Assembly (NCBI GenBank): GCA_024291935.2 | Contig: JAGTYA010000024.1 | Location: 9,486,001-9,550,000, forward strand | Source: Okapia johnstoni | Lineage: Eukaryota; Chordata; Mammalia; Artiodactyla; Giraffidae | DNA length: 64,000 nt | Direction of reading: 5' to 3' | Part shown: one piece after another, positions 20,656 to 32,090 of the stretch | Numbering within the stretch: position 1 is the first letter of the stretch | How the letters are laid out: the number at the start of each line of letters is the position of its first letter | The notes under the pieces: model-generated | The model's database searches: none | What the model was told of the DNA's origin: nothing | Seen by the model: only the letters and a program-made list of their open reading frames with translations | Made by a program: the position numbers and the translations under genes

Positions 20656-21926
20656 AAATGTTTCCCTTCTTCCTTTGTGTAGGTCTCCATCCTCTGGTAC
20701 ATTTAGGGAACAAGCCATTTTATCTCACTTATCTAGCATCCTCTGTGCTGTGGGCTTAGACATCCCTGCTACCACCTGCTCCTGACCCTCACCTTTGGCT
20801 TCCTGCTCCTGACACTTCTCTTGTCAGCCTCTTTGCCCCACAATGGACACCAGGCCTCTGCTTTATCTTTGTGAGTCACCCTAGCACAAGATTTTTGTGT
20901 ATAGCAGGTATTTCCTGAAGGTTGGGGGACAGCAAGGGGTAATTGCTGCAAAGAACAGGGACAAGTTTCAAAATCAATGCCAGACATCACAGTTCTAGAA
21001 ATGTCTTGGCCACACCCTACCAGCAGAGGTTTTTTGGTGGCAGTATCCTTCCTTTAACTCCCAGTCAAAGAAATAGTCTCTCCTGTTTCTCTCTCCCCTT
21101 TCTCAGTTGCTAACCAATGGTCCCAAGTTCTAGTTCCTCTCCTTTGCAGAGCAGGTGGGCCCTGGGCCTCCTCTGTACAGAGCCACTCTCTCCTGGTCTT
21201 CATCCGTTACATAAAATTGTTCTTTATCTTGGATCAAATTCTTCAATAGGGTCTATGCCCTCTGACTGAAGTGAACCCTGGGGCTGGTGGGTTGGAGACT
21301 ACTTCTTTTCAGACTTACAGACTCAGCATCTCTCTTGGGGTTGGGGTGGGGGGTGGAATCCCTATTTTTAAAATAAGTTCCCAGGCCTGGAGAGGAGAAA
21401 CAACTAGCTGAAGGCCCCACATCTGGTAACCAGCAAAATCTGAAGTAGATCTCAGATCTGAGATCTGCCAGGACTCTTAAACTACTCCGGGCCACAGCCT
21501 GGGCCCTGGGTGAGATCCCAGCATGTCTGGGGTCTACTTCCTCAAGGATCAAGTCCTGCTGGCTGACTCCATGGCAAGCATACAGCTTTTTGAATTTTTG
21601 CCTTGGAGAATCAAGGAGAAACCCAGAAGATCATGTGGGTGCCCTCAGAGTCTGGAGGCCACAAGCTCTGTGGAGTGGAGGTCACCCCTGGCCCAGAAGA
21701 TAAACTGATGCAGAGAAAGAGAATGAGACCCGCTTCGTCATCCTTTGCAATGTGCTTCGTTGTGAAAGACTGATGCTGCAGCTGCCTGTAAACTAGGCAG
21801 GAGGGAGGGTATGTTCTGTCGCTGTCTCATATGAAGGAAAAAAACCTAAAGCAAAGTTGAAGCTAACTTCACACACAAAATAATGGAAGAATCTTCCTAT
21901 TCTGTTCTGATTCATCTCTGATGGGG
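20656..21926. other. Unique sequence, no gene recognised
   Basis: About 1.3 kb. An eroded antisense MIR may lie at 21375-21470 ('gagaggagaaacaactagct', 'catctggtaaccagc'). Frames of 73-99 codons have no support. Confidence 0.4.
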
Positions 21927-22125
21927 GCTTCCCTGATGCCTCAGACTGTAAGGAATCCACCTGCAATGACCCGGGTTCGATCCCTGGGTCAGGAATATCC
22001 CCAGCAGAAGGGAATGGCTACCTACATCAGTATTCTTGCCTGGAGAATTCCATGGACAGAGGAGCCTAGTGGGCTGCAGTCCATGGGGCCACAAAGAGTC
22101 GGACATAGTGGTTTAGTTTTTTTTT
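21927..22125 (+). mobile_element. Bov-tA SINE, sense
   Basis: 'ggcttccctgatgcctcaga', B box 'gggttcgatccctgggtcag', 'tcttgcctggagaattccat', 'gggccacaaagagtcggaca'. The + frame 21921-22253 is SINE-derived. Confidence 0.92.
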
Positions 22126-22655
22126 CCTTTGTTTTCTGTATGACTAATACTAAGTTATATTTGAATTTAGGACCAAGGTGGGAAAAATCATCTCCAGGGT
22201 CAGCAGAGGTCCTGGGGCATTTGTGCTTCAGACAGTCCCTGCTGCATCACTAGCTTTGTGGCTGGCGCTGGTGGTCACTCCTCTGTCCCTGGGGCAGGTG
22301 GGCCAGTCAAGGTCTCTGCCTGTTTCCTGGAGAACTGAGGAGGCCCTGCCTCTCTGGGGACACTGGTACTTCCTGGCCCTCCGCGCTGACACTTGGATTG
22401 CATTTGGGCACAGACCCTCTGGACACTTGAATCTGAGTGTGTCCAGCTGTGCATGGACACATTTCTGATTACGGGCAGATACATGGAGAGCTGGATCTGG
22501 CTTGAAAGAACCTGCAAGTGATGGACCACCAACGGCTGGAGCAGGTGGGGGCCCACCTCCCCAGGTGTGTGAGACCTTGGGGTCACTCCTGCTTGAAGTC
22601 TTAGGGCTATTCTCCCTTCCCCACACTTTCACAGGAGCAATCAACACGGATATCC
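22126..22655. other. Unique sequence, nothing recognised
   Basis: Open frames run on both strands (96 codons +, 162 and 103 codons -) over the same bases. The 162-codon antisense frame (22228-22716) has no recognisable domain and runs into a MIR. Confidence 0.4.
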
Positions 22656-22659
22656 CTCT

Positions 22660-22860
22660 GTAGGTTAAAGGGTCGAGGGGCTGGAGTTCTGTTTGTGTCT
22701 GTGCAACTTTGGGCAAGCCACTTAACCTCTCTGGGCCTCAGTTTCCTCACTCACAAAGCCAGGGAGCAGAGGAAACGGATGGCTGAGGTCACTTCCAGAA
22801 CTGACCTCCTGGGATTCAACTGGCCTTGAATGGGCTGTGCTCCTAACTGGAGCCCAGGGA
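22660..22860 (+). repeat. MIR relic, sense
   Basis: 'gcaactttgggcaagccact', 'taacctctctgggcctcagt' and 'tttcctcactcacaaag', the sense MIR core. Confidence 0.8.
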
Positions 22861-23084
22861 AACGGGAGTGCATTCCAGAGCAGAAATAGTCTATCTCGGT
22901 GGATGGAAGGGCCCTGATGGGAGATGTGTGGACAGGACCCCAGCTGCAATGACAATCGAACTTTATAATCATGGCTCTTTGTGGTGGTAGAGGCTAGGGA
23001 TGGGGCAGGGCTCCGTGGATAAACTCAGGCAACTGTGATCCCCAAATCACTGTTTTTAAAGACACTGAATTTCAGAGCTCAGGT

Positions 23085-23235
23085 TTGGGCACAGTGATGA
23101 ATCCTGCTCACAAGGAGGGACAAGGGACTATGAGCAAGTCACTTCCCCATTCTGGGCCTCGCCTCTCTTCTGTTCAAAGAAGGGCTGGATTTCAGGTCCC
23201 TTAAGATCTCTCCAAGCTCTGCCATCCACGGGCCC
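23085..23235 (+). repeat. MIR relic, sense
   Basis: 'ctatgagcaagtcacttccc', 'cattctgggcctc', then 'aggtcccttaagatctctcc' and 'aagctctgcc', a MIR variant. Confidence 0.55.
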
Positions 23236-23339
23236 TCCCTGTGGCACTGGCCAACCAACCACCGTAGCTGTCACGGCTGCCATCTTCCAGGAAAGGGTAA
23301 TGTGCTGGACAACCCACACCTGCCTGGCCTCAAGGCCCA

Positions 23340-23428
23340 TTTTTTAAGGCTCAGAGAGGTGAATTCACTCATCAAGGTTGCATTGCTAACTGGAGGCAGA
23401 GTTGGGGCTTGAACCCTGGCCGCCATCC
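23340..23428 (-). repeat. MIR relic, antisense
   Basis: 'aggctcagagaggtgaattc', 'ggttgcattgctaactggag', 'gggcttgaaccctggc'. Confidence 0.6.
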
Positions 23429-23838
23429 CTAGAGGCTGCATTCATTACTGCTGTGCTGTCCCCCCCACTGTGCCATTACCTCCCATGCTCCCAGCGTGCT
23501 CTTCCCTCCCTCCTCACTCCCTGTGCCCCCGCCATCCCGCCTCTGTCGCCCCCCCCACCCCCGCCCCAGGCTGCCTCCAGGAATCCAGCCCTACTGGGCC
23601 AGTGTCTCCAACATCCACTGGGCTGAAAGACGCTCCGGGCCACAGTGCTCGCCCCATTTGCCCAGCGGCAGCCTTGCCCATCCCGAGGCCGTTCTGGCTT
23701 GCGACCAGTAGCTGCAGAGAAACCCTGAGCTCGATTTTTCTGACCACCCGATGGCCACCGTTCCCTCCACTTAATGAATTGCAGGGGAGCACTGGGTGGT
23801 CGGCAGCAGAGGCCTGCACGGGCTGAGTTGGAAATTAA
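23429..23838. other. C-rich unique sequence, nothing recognised
   Basis: Pyrimidine-rich on the + strand. Proline-rich frames (118, 74 and 71 codons) open in several frames at once because of composition. Confidence 0.4.
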
Positions 23839-23839
23839 A

Positions 23840-24420
23840 AGCGGCGTCCGAGGGTGGGTTTGAAGGCAGCAACAGGAACCATGAATATTTTACAAGAAAC
23901 CGGAATTATTAATGTTTCAATAAAAAAAACAAAACCCCAGTGTCCATGTGAAGATTACATGTGACTTAAAGCCTTCAGAAAACCGCTGTGGTTCTCCTTC
24001 TCTCTCTCTTAAACCACTCAGCTCGGCTTCGCTTAAACCGTCCCCATCTCGCCAACCCTCAACCCACCGGCTCTAAATGGCGGTACATCCGCCCGGCCGC
24101 CCCCAATCATTAGCGCGGCCCCCGCCTTCCTTCGGAGCTACGGACGCACCCGAGAAATATTTCTGGAAGACTATTTACGAACTTCCCCATAATCATCAAT
24201 CATACGGTTAAGAAGGGATGGAGCAAGATTTCTTACCTCAAGGAGGCTCTAATGCAAAAAAGCTATTTACTTGGGCACGGACGGGGGCCTGCGATTCTGA
24301 TGCCATTACTATAGAATACATAATAGCATCAATAATTAAGTATAAATTGGATTTAATATTTTATGCTGGCGACATGTAATTTACACTCTACCCGAGAAAT
24401 CAAAGGTCATGTCTGAAATA
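23840..24420. promoter_or_regulatory. Candidate conserved noncoding element (possible enhancer)
   Basis: Seen: about 580 repeat-free bases in two AT-rich halves around a GC-rich centre (24030-24160), standing out from GC-rich flanks. Motifs include 'ggaattattaatgtttcaat', a TGATTGAT-type PBX/HOX site on the minus strand (24195-24202), runs such as 'aataattaagtataaattgg', and a nuclear-receptor-type half-site 'atcaaaggtcatg' (24399-24411). Known: such blocks near developmental genes are often conserved enhancers. Inferred: enhancer role. No ORF of note crosses it. Confidence 0.45.
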
Positions 24421-25254
24421 AATGAGTGTGGGGTTGGGCCTCCAGTGGAATCAGCACATCCCCCCGCCCCCACAAACCCCTCCACCGCCTCCTGGCAGCT
24501 GGAGCCCAAGGGGAGGAGGGCGGTCGGCAGGGAGCGGAGAGTTGGGGTCTGGCGGCCTCGGGGAGACTCTGGTCTCCGGAGTGCGGCTCTTTAAAAGAGG
24601 CCCCGGGCCTCCCTGGGGTCAGCGTTGCTTCTAGAGGCTCTGAGGAGGGGGCGCTTGGAGATGCTAAACCCAGAGGCAAGTCTGCCGCTGAGACAGGGCT
24701 GTGGCTCCGAAGGGCTGGCAGGATTCCGAGGGGGACACTGAGGCCCACTGCGAGAAAAGGCTCGCCCCACATCACACAGGGAGGCGGCAGGGTCAGAAGA
24801 GGACCCAGGGCTCCAGCCTCTGTCAGCTCTGCTCGACAGGTGGGGCGCGGCATCGTCGCCCCAGACCTCGGGGGTGGTCTGCTCGCCCCCCTGGAGGGGC
24901 TGACCCTGGCCTGAGGGCTGGTGCCTGGCTCTATCCTGTGTGCATCTCAAAGCTGTTCAGGCTTGGGTTGGGGCGCGGGGTGTTGTGGGGACGCTTGGTC
25001 TCCAAGGGGCTGGTTTGGGTTCAGGCCAGTGTGGTGGTGAGACGCTGGAGGGTGGATGAGCAAGGACATCGCTGCAGGGATGGCTGTTTGGCATGAAGGA
25101 GCTGAGCATGCGCATTCGCCCAACCTTCCAGCAGCTCTCCAGGTCCCTGGGAGGGAACCCAGAGTCCTCTTCTTGCCATGCAAACTCCTCCCTATCTCCT
25201 GCCTCAGCCCCTCAGCAATGCACCCCAGCTCCAGCTACAACAAATTCAGCAATG
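24421..25254. other. GC-rich unique sequence; possible eroded MIR
   Basis: GC-rich DNA with a faint antisense MIR at 24725-24800 ('gacactgaggcccactgcga', 'catcacacagggaggcggca'). The 162-codon + frame (24426-24914) and 148-codon - frame (24407-24853) cover the same bases, so at least one is chance. Neither shows a domain. CpG density looks moderate and I do not call an island. Confidence 0.35.
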
Positions 25255-25612
25255 CCTGCTGGGGACCATGGCCCTCTCACGCCAGGCCTTTGCTCTGGCT
25301 CGTTCCCTCTGCCTGGGACACCCTTCTCTAGATCCCCACGGAACTCCTCCTCACTTCCCAAGGCATTTTTTCCAACCAGCCTCTGCCCATACTCCCGCTC
25401 CCTCCCCCCATCCACCATGCCCCTGCTTCATCTTTCTTCCTGTGCTGTCTGACATTTTAATCAACCTGCAGGGTCATCAAAGTCTCCCCTTCCTGGAATG
25501 TCAGCCCCCAGGAACCTCATTCCATCTGTTCACTGCAACTTCCACAGTGCCTGGAACTTCCACACTGCCTAAGCTCATAGTATGTGCTCAATTAATATTT
25601 GTTGACTAAAAG
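25255..25612 (+). repeat. L2 LINE 3' end, sense
   Basis: 'gccaggcctttgctctggct', 'cgttccctctgcctgggaca', 'cttcctggaatgtcagcccc', 'cagtgcctggaacttcc' and 'gtgctcaattaatatttgtt' form a nearly complete L2 3' end. The 143- and 119-codon + frames are within it. Confidence 0.88.
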
Positions 25613-26213
25613 AATCTGTTATAGCCACGTCATCTTTTACGTCTTAGGGTAGCCATCCCCTCCTCTAGGGACCTCTGACCCACTCTGCTGGTCTCCCACC
25701 CCTCCAGTCCCCATGCCCTCCTCTGCTGGGTCAGGTGCTCCCTCAGCACCCCAGGGGATCATATTCTAGTGCTGATCTTGGGAGGTGACAACCATCTGTT
25801 TCCTTCTCTGTCTGCTCTCCATGTTCTGCTCTCGGAGGCTTCCTTGGTACCCAGTGCAGGGTCCGCATACAATAGAAGCTCAGTAAATGAATGCTGGATA
25901 GATGCGTGAAGGCACTGGGCCACAGTCATGCGGGCTGCTGGTGGGCATGGGAAGCAGATGGGAATGGGGAGGAATCTGTCCCAAACCCTGAGCTCTAGGC
26001 TACAGGAGTTTCTAGAAGCTGCTAAGACTGTCTCAGGAGGTGGCTCCAGCCAAGAGATAGATAGGAGTAGGGGCCAGGAAGCAGAACCCCTCCTTCCTCC
26101 ACCCACCACACATCAAGGGCACATGTTGGGCAGGGAGCTGGGGGTGCCCGGGAGAAGAGTTCTGTTTCCTCATCTGTCCTGACAGAGTGGACTGGATGGG
26201 CCATGCCATGAAC
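25613..26213. other. Unique sequence with a possible second L2 tail
   Basis: 'acccagtgcagggtccgcat' and 'tagaagctcagtaaatgaat' (25850-25895) resemble an L2/MIR 3' end. Otherwise nothing was recognised. Confidence 0.35.
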
Positions 26214-26566
26214 GGAATGTTGCTTTCTCCCTCAAGTTCATACGTTGAAATCCTAACCCGCCCCCAGAGACGATGGTATTAGAAGAGGGGGCTTGGGATT
26301 GAAGTATGAGGGTGGAGTCCTCATGAATGGGATGAGGGCTCTTATAAAAGAGGCTTCAGAGTGACCCCTGGTCCCTTCCACTGAGTGAGGACGCAGCAAG
26401 CAGGCACTGCCATGAACCAGGAAGAGGGTCTGCTCCAGAACACAAGCATGCGGATACCTTGATCTTGGACTTTTCGGCCTCAGGAACCTTGAGAAATACA
26501 TTTCTGTTGTTTAGAAGTCACCCAGTCTGTGATATTTTGCTATAGCAGACCAAACTAAGACCCCAA
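26214..26566 (+). mobile_element. MaLR (MST/MLT1-type) LTR, sense
   Basis: 'cgttgaaatcctaacccgcc', 'gggtggagtcctcatgaatg', 'cttataaaagaggcttcaga', 'gaccaggaagagggtctgc'-like and 'ccttgatcttggacttttcg', then 'gagaaatacatttctgttgt' and 'ctatagcagaccaaactaag'. This is in MaLR order. No internal coding sequence is present. Confidence 0.85.
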
Positions 26567-26644
26567 ATCTTTTCCAATTTGAAAATGCCTGTTCATCTGT
26601 GACCTGAGGGTAGGGTCTTAGGAACAACTGATGTTTCTTGGAAC

Positions 26645-26855
26645 ACTGTGGAATTTAAAAAGCATTATCTCATTTAATCCCCACCCTGTCCTGTGAGGCA
26701 GGCACTGTTATTCTCCCCTTTTACAGATGAGGAAATTGATGCACAGAGAGCTTAGTGGCATGCTCGAGCTCACACAGTCTGCAGGAGAGTCAGGGCTTGA
26801 ACTAGGCTGACCGGCTCTAGAGTTTAGACTCCAAACACCATTGTCCTACCTGATG
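26645..26855 (-). repeat. MIR relic, antisense
   Basis: 'gcattatctcatttaatccc', 'ccttttacagatgaggaaat', 'gagctcacacagtctgcagg', 'gggcttgaactaggctgacc'. Confidence 0.85.
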
Positions 26856-26989
26856 GCTGAGGTTTAACCCTGAATGTCAGCCTGGGGTTAGAACAGGGGA
26901 AGGTGTTTGGTCTGAGTCCTTGTTGAAGAGTATGGAGTGGCTGGAGAGGGGGCCCTTGAAGTGCAGGGGGAGGTGCTCTTCAGCACATC

Positions 26990-27003
26990 GGGGGGGGGGG
27001 GGG
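26990..27003 (+). repeat. Poly-G run (G14)
   Basis: Fourteen consecutive G. Length at such runs is error-prone in sequencing and polymorphic. Confidence 0.95.
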
Positions 27004-27074
27004 CAAACCCACATCTTTTTTGCTGCCCCTCCACGCTCTCCACCCACATATGTAGACTAGACTGAGAAGTAGCC

Positions 27075-27198
27075 ACCTACTCGTTGTGTGAGCTTGGGCA
27101 CATCCCCCTTCCTCCCTGGGCCTTGGAATCCTCACTTGAGGAGGTGGGTTCCAACTCCAAGCCTCCTTCCAGTTTTATCAGCCTGAGATGCTGCGAGT
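27075..27198 (+). repeat. MIR relic, sense
   Basis: 'tgtgtgagcttgggcacatc' and 'cctccctgggccttggaatc', followed by 'gaggtgggttccaactccaa'. Confidence 0.55.
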
Positions 27199-27752
27199 CT
27201 GTCTCTGTTCTCCTCTCTCCTTCCCTCCTCTGGCTCCTGCCAGAGACTCCTGTTATCCAAGCCCAGTGGGAACCAACAGGGCTCAGGGGTGTGTTGATGT
27301 CCCTGTGTGAGTCAGTCTCTTGGGCCCAGAATAGGGCAGAGAAGGCAGAAATGGGACCTGGAGGGGTGACTGGAAGAGACAGCACAGCTGGTTGATGGTA
27401 AATATTTGTTGAAGCAAATTGAGCAGGAGGAAGGCACCAGAGTTTCTCCTCCAGGAGCCTCCAACAGATGTGTTCAGTGGAGCCAGCTTAGCCAGAGGTG
27501 AGCATCTGCCTGGTGGAGGTTTTCCACACCTGGGGAGAGGGCTCCATGCTGAGAGGCTGGGGCTGGCCTGGTTGGGGGACATGGGGGCTGAGATTGTGGT
27601 CCCCGATCTTGTCTGGGGTCCAGACCACTGGCCAGGTCTTTAACAAAGTGTCAGGCTGACCTTGGTTACTGAACTTCCTCCTTTCAAAGAAGACACCATC
27701 ACATCTTCACTCCTTTTATCATCGAAGCCCAGTACCTTTATTTTCTCTATTC
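27199..27752. other. Unique sequence, nothing recognised
   Basis: Frames of 99-103 codons overlap on both strands without support. Confidence 0.4.
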
Positions 27753-27754
27753 TG

Positions 27755-27895
27755 TGTACCAACCCTGCATCTGTAGCCCATTTCACAGAAGAGGAATCTG
27801 AGGCTCAGAGAGGTAAAGACAGCTGCCCAAAGGGGCACAGCTAATGAGAGGCAGAGTCAGGATGGGACCTAGGCCTGGCGGCTCTCCATGGACCA
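27755..27895 (-). repeat. MIR relic, antisense
   Basis: 'atttcacagaagaggaatct', 'gaggctcagagaggtaaaga', 'gggcacagctaatgagaggc'. Confidence 0.8.
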
Positions 27896-27984
27896 TTCTG
27901 CTCAGGCCACTCTAGGAGAGAGAGAGAGAGGGAGGAGGCAGCTGGGGGGAGGGTCACCAATGGGATCTGCCTCAAATCCTGGAC

Positions 27985-28115
27985 TTCCCTACAGTGGCTG
28001 TGCAGCCTTAGACAGGTCACTCAACCTATCCGAGCTTCTGTTTCCTCATCCATAAAACACAGCTCACGACATCTAACTGGCGTGAGTGGTATAGCCAGCA
28101 GTGGACATCAGACTC
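27985..28115 (+). repeat. MIR relic, sense
   Basis: 'gcagccttagacaggtcact', 'caacctatccgagcttctgt', 'ttcctcatccataaaacaca'. Confidence 0.7.
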
Positions 28116-28271
28116 TGGCAAGCATTAGGTGTTCAGGGCATGGACTTTGTAATGTCTGAGCTGGTTGGTGTGGATTACCGTCATCAGATGATAGAGGCCT
28201 GGTTCCGCAGAGGACAGAAGAGAGGGACAGGGTGTGGCGGGCCCTCCTCACCGCTGCAAAGGTGGTTTGAA

Positions 28272-28560
28272 GGAAGCTACTTGCCACATGTTCTGGTTAT
28301 AAATCACTGGAGATAAAATAACCCAAACCCAGTGACTTAAGGCCACGGCACTTCTCAGTGACCTTTTGGTTCTGAGAGTTGCCTGGGCTCAGGGAGACGG
28401 TTCTTGCTCAGGTGTTCATGCTGGTGTGCTCAGAGTGTGGCTAGGGCGGGAGTCATCCTGAAGGCTTCCTTCAGTGTCAGGTCTCATGGCTGATGCTGGC
28501 ATCCCCTAGGACCTCAACTGGACCAGTTGCCTGGGCTGCCCTGCCCCGTGCTCTCCCCTT
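28272..28560 (-). repeat. MaLR/MLT1-type LTR relic, antisense
   Basis: 'aaatcactggagataaaata' with 'cccaaacccagtgacttaag', 'gcctgggctcagggagacgg' and 'gtcatcctgaaggcttcctt' match antisense MLT1-type order, strongly diverged. Confidence 0.45.
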
Positions 28561-29374
28561 TGTGCCCTGGGCGTCCTCAGGGCACGGCGTCTGAGTTTTA
28601 AGAAGGAGGGTCCTCGGGGCAAGTGGAAGCTGTGTTGCCTGTCCCGACCTAGAAGTCACATAGTATGACTAACACTATTATCTCAGGCCCACCCAGATCA
28701 AGGGAAGGAGCGGAGAGGGTGGTTGTCACCGAACAAACCAAAATTTAAATGCTCAGAATAGGCAGCACAAAAGAAAAGTTCTCTCCTAGTCTGAATGTCC
28801 CCAGAAAATTCTGCCAAAGAGTTTAGAAAACATATACTAAAGACACATACAAACAGCAAACTTCAGGTAACTATTTTGGATTGCAAACAAGGATAAATTT
28901 AATGTTTATAAACAATCTGATAAAATAACCATTTGGAAACTGAAGAAAAAATAAAGACCATGTGGAGGAAGGTTGTCATGGTGGTCATGTTTGGAAAATA
29001 CATCTGTCACGCTGTATGAGTCCCGTGGCCCTGGAAGTTCACATAAAAGGAGCTTTGATGTCCCATCTGCGTTCTTCTCTCACATCTGGGAGACCTATGT
29101 TTACCAAACTGCTTTTCTTCATTGAAGACTGTAGCAACCGGTGTTGCAGATCCGCCTATAGTGAAGATAACGTGTCTTTGAGAAAGGGGGCTAGGCTGAG
29201 GCCCCAGCACCAGGCTTAGGACTGACGCAGAGAGGGAGCTCAATAAGTCTAGGCTGTGGCATCTCAGAGCACTGTATGCAAACAGCCCAATGTTCCTGGG
29301 CGGGGTGGGGAGGGCAGTGGCACAAGCTGTGTGTTCATGCAGAGGGTTCCTTGGGCTCAGATCTGCGGCCACCA
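28561..29374. other. Unique sequence, AT-rich at 28690-29010
   Basis: No repeat or exon recognised. The AT-rich part has phrases such as 'aaatttaatgtttataaaca'. It lies under a 205-codon antisense frame (29007-29624) that has no domain and no splice context. Confidence 0.35.
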
Positions 29375-29460
29375 GCACAGAGAGGTCAGAGACCTTCCCT
29401 GGGTCACACAGCAGACCATCAGGAAAAGCAGGAGCAGAATGCAGTTCTCCTGCTGTCTTG
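29375..29460 (-). repeat. MIR relic, antisense
   Basis: 'cagagaggtcagagaccttc', 'cctgggtcacacagcagacc'. Confidence 0.6.
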
Positions 29461-30345
29461 CTTGGGGCTCCTGCCGGGACACTGGATAGCCCATGAATCT
29501 GCAGAAGAAATCTCCTGGGAGCCTGGGCATAAGTGTGAAGTAGCTCCGTCAAGGGCAAGCCTTTCCTTCCAGGACTGAGTCCCCCCGCTATCAGAGTAGG
29601 GTGGGGTGGGGGAGGGCACCCCATGTGCTCTTCTTGCCATGTGACATGGGCCCTCCTTCCGGGAGAGATAGGTCTCTGTTCCCACCTCGTGACTCTGGCT
29701 TTTGGATCTGCCAGTAATTGAAGGTCAGCATCTCCTAATTCTCTTCACAGGCTTTGAACAGCCTCATAATTGGAGGCCCCACAGCTGGGGCTTGAAGAAG
29801 GTGAAAAGCGTCATTTTCCAAAGAGTGTTCCCCGGAACACTAGGCCCTCAGTGTATTAACGGGGGTTCTGCCAAGATAAAGGGGGAGGCTTCTGTAATCA
29901 GTCTGGGAAATGGTTGAAATAAAATCAAACTGTATCGCAGGACTTCTCAGAGCGTTTACTAGCCTTGTAGCTCTTCCGGAAGGGAATTGGCATTCGCAGT
30001 ACTTCCCAAACTTCCTTGGCTGCTGAATCTTCTCTCCCCTTTCTGTCTTCTATGGAGCATCTTGAGAAACTGATGTTTCCTGGATCACATTTTGGGGGAT
30101 AGTGTCCGAGAGCAGCGTGGATGTTAATGAGGGCAACTTTTCAACAGCGAAAGGAGATCAACAGCATAGGGACATGTCAGACTGGAGTCAGGGCACCCTT
30201 TGGGGGACAGGGGACCCCAGGACGCCTTGCTATACCATCTGTTTCACCACAATAGAGCTCAGACTGGCAGTACTTCTGGGTGTCTTAGGCCTTGAAGGGT
30301 CATGCCCAGGGCTGTTCCAGCATGGAGGTCCTGAGATCAGAGTGA
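29461..30345. other. Unique sequence, nothing recognised
   Basis: About 880 bases without a repeat or supported exon. Short frames only. Confidence 0.4.
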
Positions 30346-30554
30346 ATGAGTGTGTGCAAGTTGCTTAGTTGTGTCCGACTCTTTGCGACCCCATGGACTA
30401 GTCTGCCAGGCTCCTCTGTCCATGGGATTCTCCAGGCAAGAATACTGGAATGGGTAGCCATTCCCTTCTCCAAGGAATATTCCCAACCCGGGAATCAAAC
30501 TGGGTCTCCTGCATTGCAGGTGGATTCTTTACTGTCTCAGCCCCCAGGGAAGAT
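30346..30554 (-). mobile_element. Bov-tA/Bov-A SINE, antisense
   Basis: 'agttgcttagttgtgtccga', 'gtctgccaggctcctctgtc', 'gaatactggaatgggtagcc', 'ggaatcaaactgggtctcct', ending 'cccccagggaa'. A weak duplication (gatcagag upstream, gatcagaa at 30555) may mark the insertion. Confidence 0.9.
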
Positions 30555-30689
30555 CAGAAGCAGTTGATTTATCCAGCGAGGGCTCTTTCCCTGCTGCCTG
30601 TTGAGTGGCACCAAGAATCCCTGGGGCCCTGGGCCTTGGGGAGTGGAAGGGGCAAGGCCCAGGCCTGAGCTCTGGCAGCTCCTCCCTCC

Positions 30690-30990
30690 GCCCCGAGCCT
30701 GGCCTGTGGCTAATGTCGCCTTAATGCTGTGGTCAGGCAGCCACGTGGCTGGGCTCCCTGGGCTGGCAGGGCTGCATAATGGACGGCCCAGACCCGCCCG
30801 CTAACGGCTCCATTAAATGTGGTCGATTTTTTTTTTTTTTTCTGGTTCCCGGTGTTTTAAGCTGAGTATCTCTGGGCAGGCATTCAAAGCCCTGTTCCAG
30901 AGCTAATCTCAGAGGCAGGGGCAGAGCAGGCCCGGCTGCATTAAATAGCTAAATCGGGCTCAGGGTGGGTGGAGCTCACTCGAGGAAAGA
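30690..30990. promoter_or_regulatory. Possible conserved noncoding block
   Basis: Repeat-free text with 'aatgtcgccttaatgctgtg', 'ggctccattaaatgtggtcg', T15 (30827-30841) and 'ctgcattaaatagctaaatc'. The recurring ATTAAAT motifs in a GC-rich background resemble homeodomain-type sites. Regulatory role is inference only. Confidence 0.28.
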
Positions 30991-31229
30991 ATAGCAACGC
31001 TGTGGGCTTGGCCATCGGTCACAGTCACGGGGCTGGCTGCTCTCCCTGTCCTTCAGGCTGTTGAAGGGGGTTGATGGGCAGTGGTAGGGGTTCTGGGGAG
31101 CAGTTCCAGGTGAAGAACTGAATATGGGGGCTCGGTGCCTTTGCTGTGTGTCCTCCAGGCAATTGCTGACCCTCTCTGTGCATTGATTTTCATGCTAGGA
31201 TTCACTCCTTTACAAGCCTCCCCATGGAT

Positions 31230-31425
31230 AGGCTTCCCTCATAGCTCAGTTGGTAAAGAATCTGCCTGCAATGCAGGAGGCCCCAGTTTGATCCCTGAGT
31301 TGGGAAGGTCCCCTGGAGAAGGGAAAGGCTACCCACTCCAGTGTTCTGCCCTGGAGAATTCCATGGACTGTATAGTCCAGGGTGGGTTGCAAAGAGTCGT
31401 ATATGACCAAGGGACTTTCAATTTC
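31230..31425 (+). mobile_element. Bov-A/Bov-tA SINE, sense
   Basis: 'ggcttccctcatagctcagt', 'ccagtttgatccctgagttg', 'cctggagaattccatggact', 'gcaaagagtcgtatatgacc'. Confidence 0.92.
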
Positions 31426-31955
31426 CCTTCTTATGAATGGAATCCAAGAGGTTTGGGGAGCTGGACAATCTCTGGGGATACCAGGATATTGGGATCGGGA
31501 GGAGTCTGAAGGCTTCTGAAGCCTGAGGAGAAAGTCCAGCTATTCATAGCACAGGGACTTAAGTCTGGGGTGTAGGCAAGGAGTGGTCATAGCAGGTCTG
31601 AAAGGAGGGTTGGGAAGGCCCAGTGATGGGAAGCTGGGAGCAGGAGAGACTCAGACATGGGATTGGATGCCTTTTTGCCCTGTGTGATAATCTGAGCCCC
31701 TCTTCTCTCTCTCTGGGGCGAGGACCCCAGAGCAGAGTAGCTTGCAAACTCAACTATGTTGGGAGAAAAGGGGAAGGGGAGGGTAAAAGCCAGGACAGGG
31801 TGAGAAACTCCTCTTGTTGAGCCCTGGGTGGGGAGGCTGGGCAGTCTGGAGAGGATGTGAACTTGCTGAGAAGCCATGGGGCTCCAGCAGGAGTTGGGGG
31901 CAAAGGGGGCTAAGAGCAAGGCAGGCTTGACGGCAGATCAAACCTCACAAGAGCC
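31426..31955. other. Unique sequence, nothing recognised
   Basis: Purine-rich on the + strand. Short frames on both strands without support. Confidence 0.4.
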
Positions 31956-31959
31956 AGTA

Positions 31960-32090
31960 AAGGTCTTAGAGGTCAGGTTCAGTCCCTTGATGGGGACATT
32001 GAGGCTCAAAGAGGAGAGAAACTTGCTGAAAGTCACAGGTGGCAGAGCGGGGCCTAGAACCTGGGTCTCTGATTCCCAGAGAACAGATGT
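31960..32090 (-). repeat. MIR relic, antisense
   Basis: 'gacattgaggctcaaagagg', 'cttgctgaaagtcacaggtg', 'gcctagaacctgggtctctg'. Confidence 0.7.

Noticed and set aside
22228..22716. 162-codon antisense frame
   Set aside because: Runs into a MIR and overlaps a + frame; no domain.
24426..24914. 162-codon + frame in GC-rich DNA
   Set aside because: A 148-codon frame on the opposite strand covers the same bases and other + frames are also open; composition effect.
29007..29624. 205-codon antisense open frame
   Set aside because: No domain, no splice context, overlaps open frames on the + strand and an antisense MIR; consistent with chance in GC-rich DNA.
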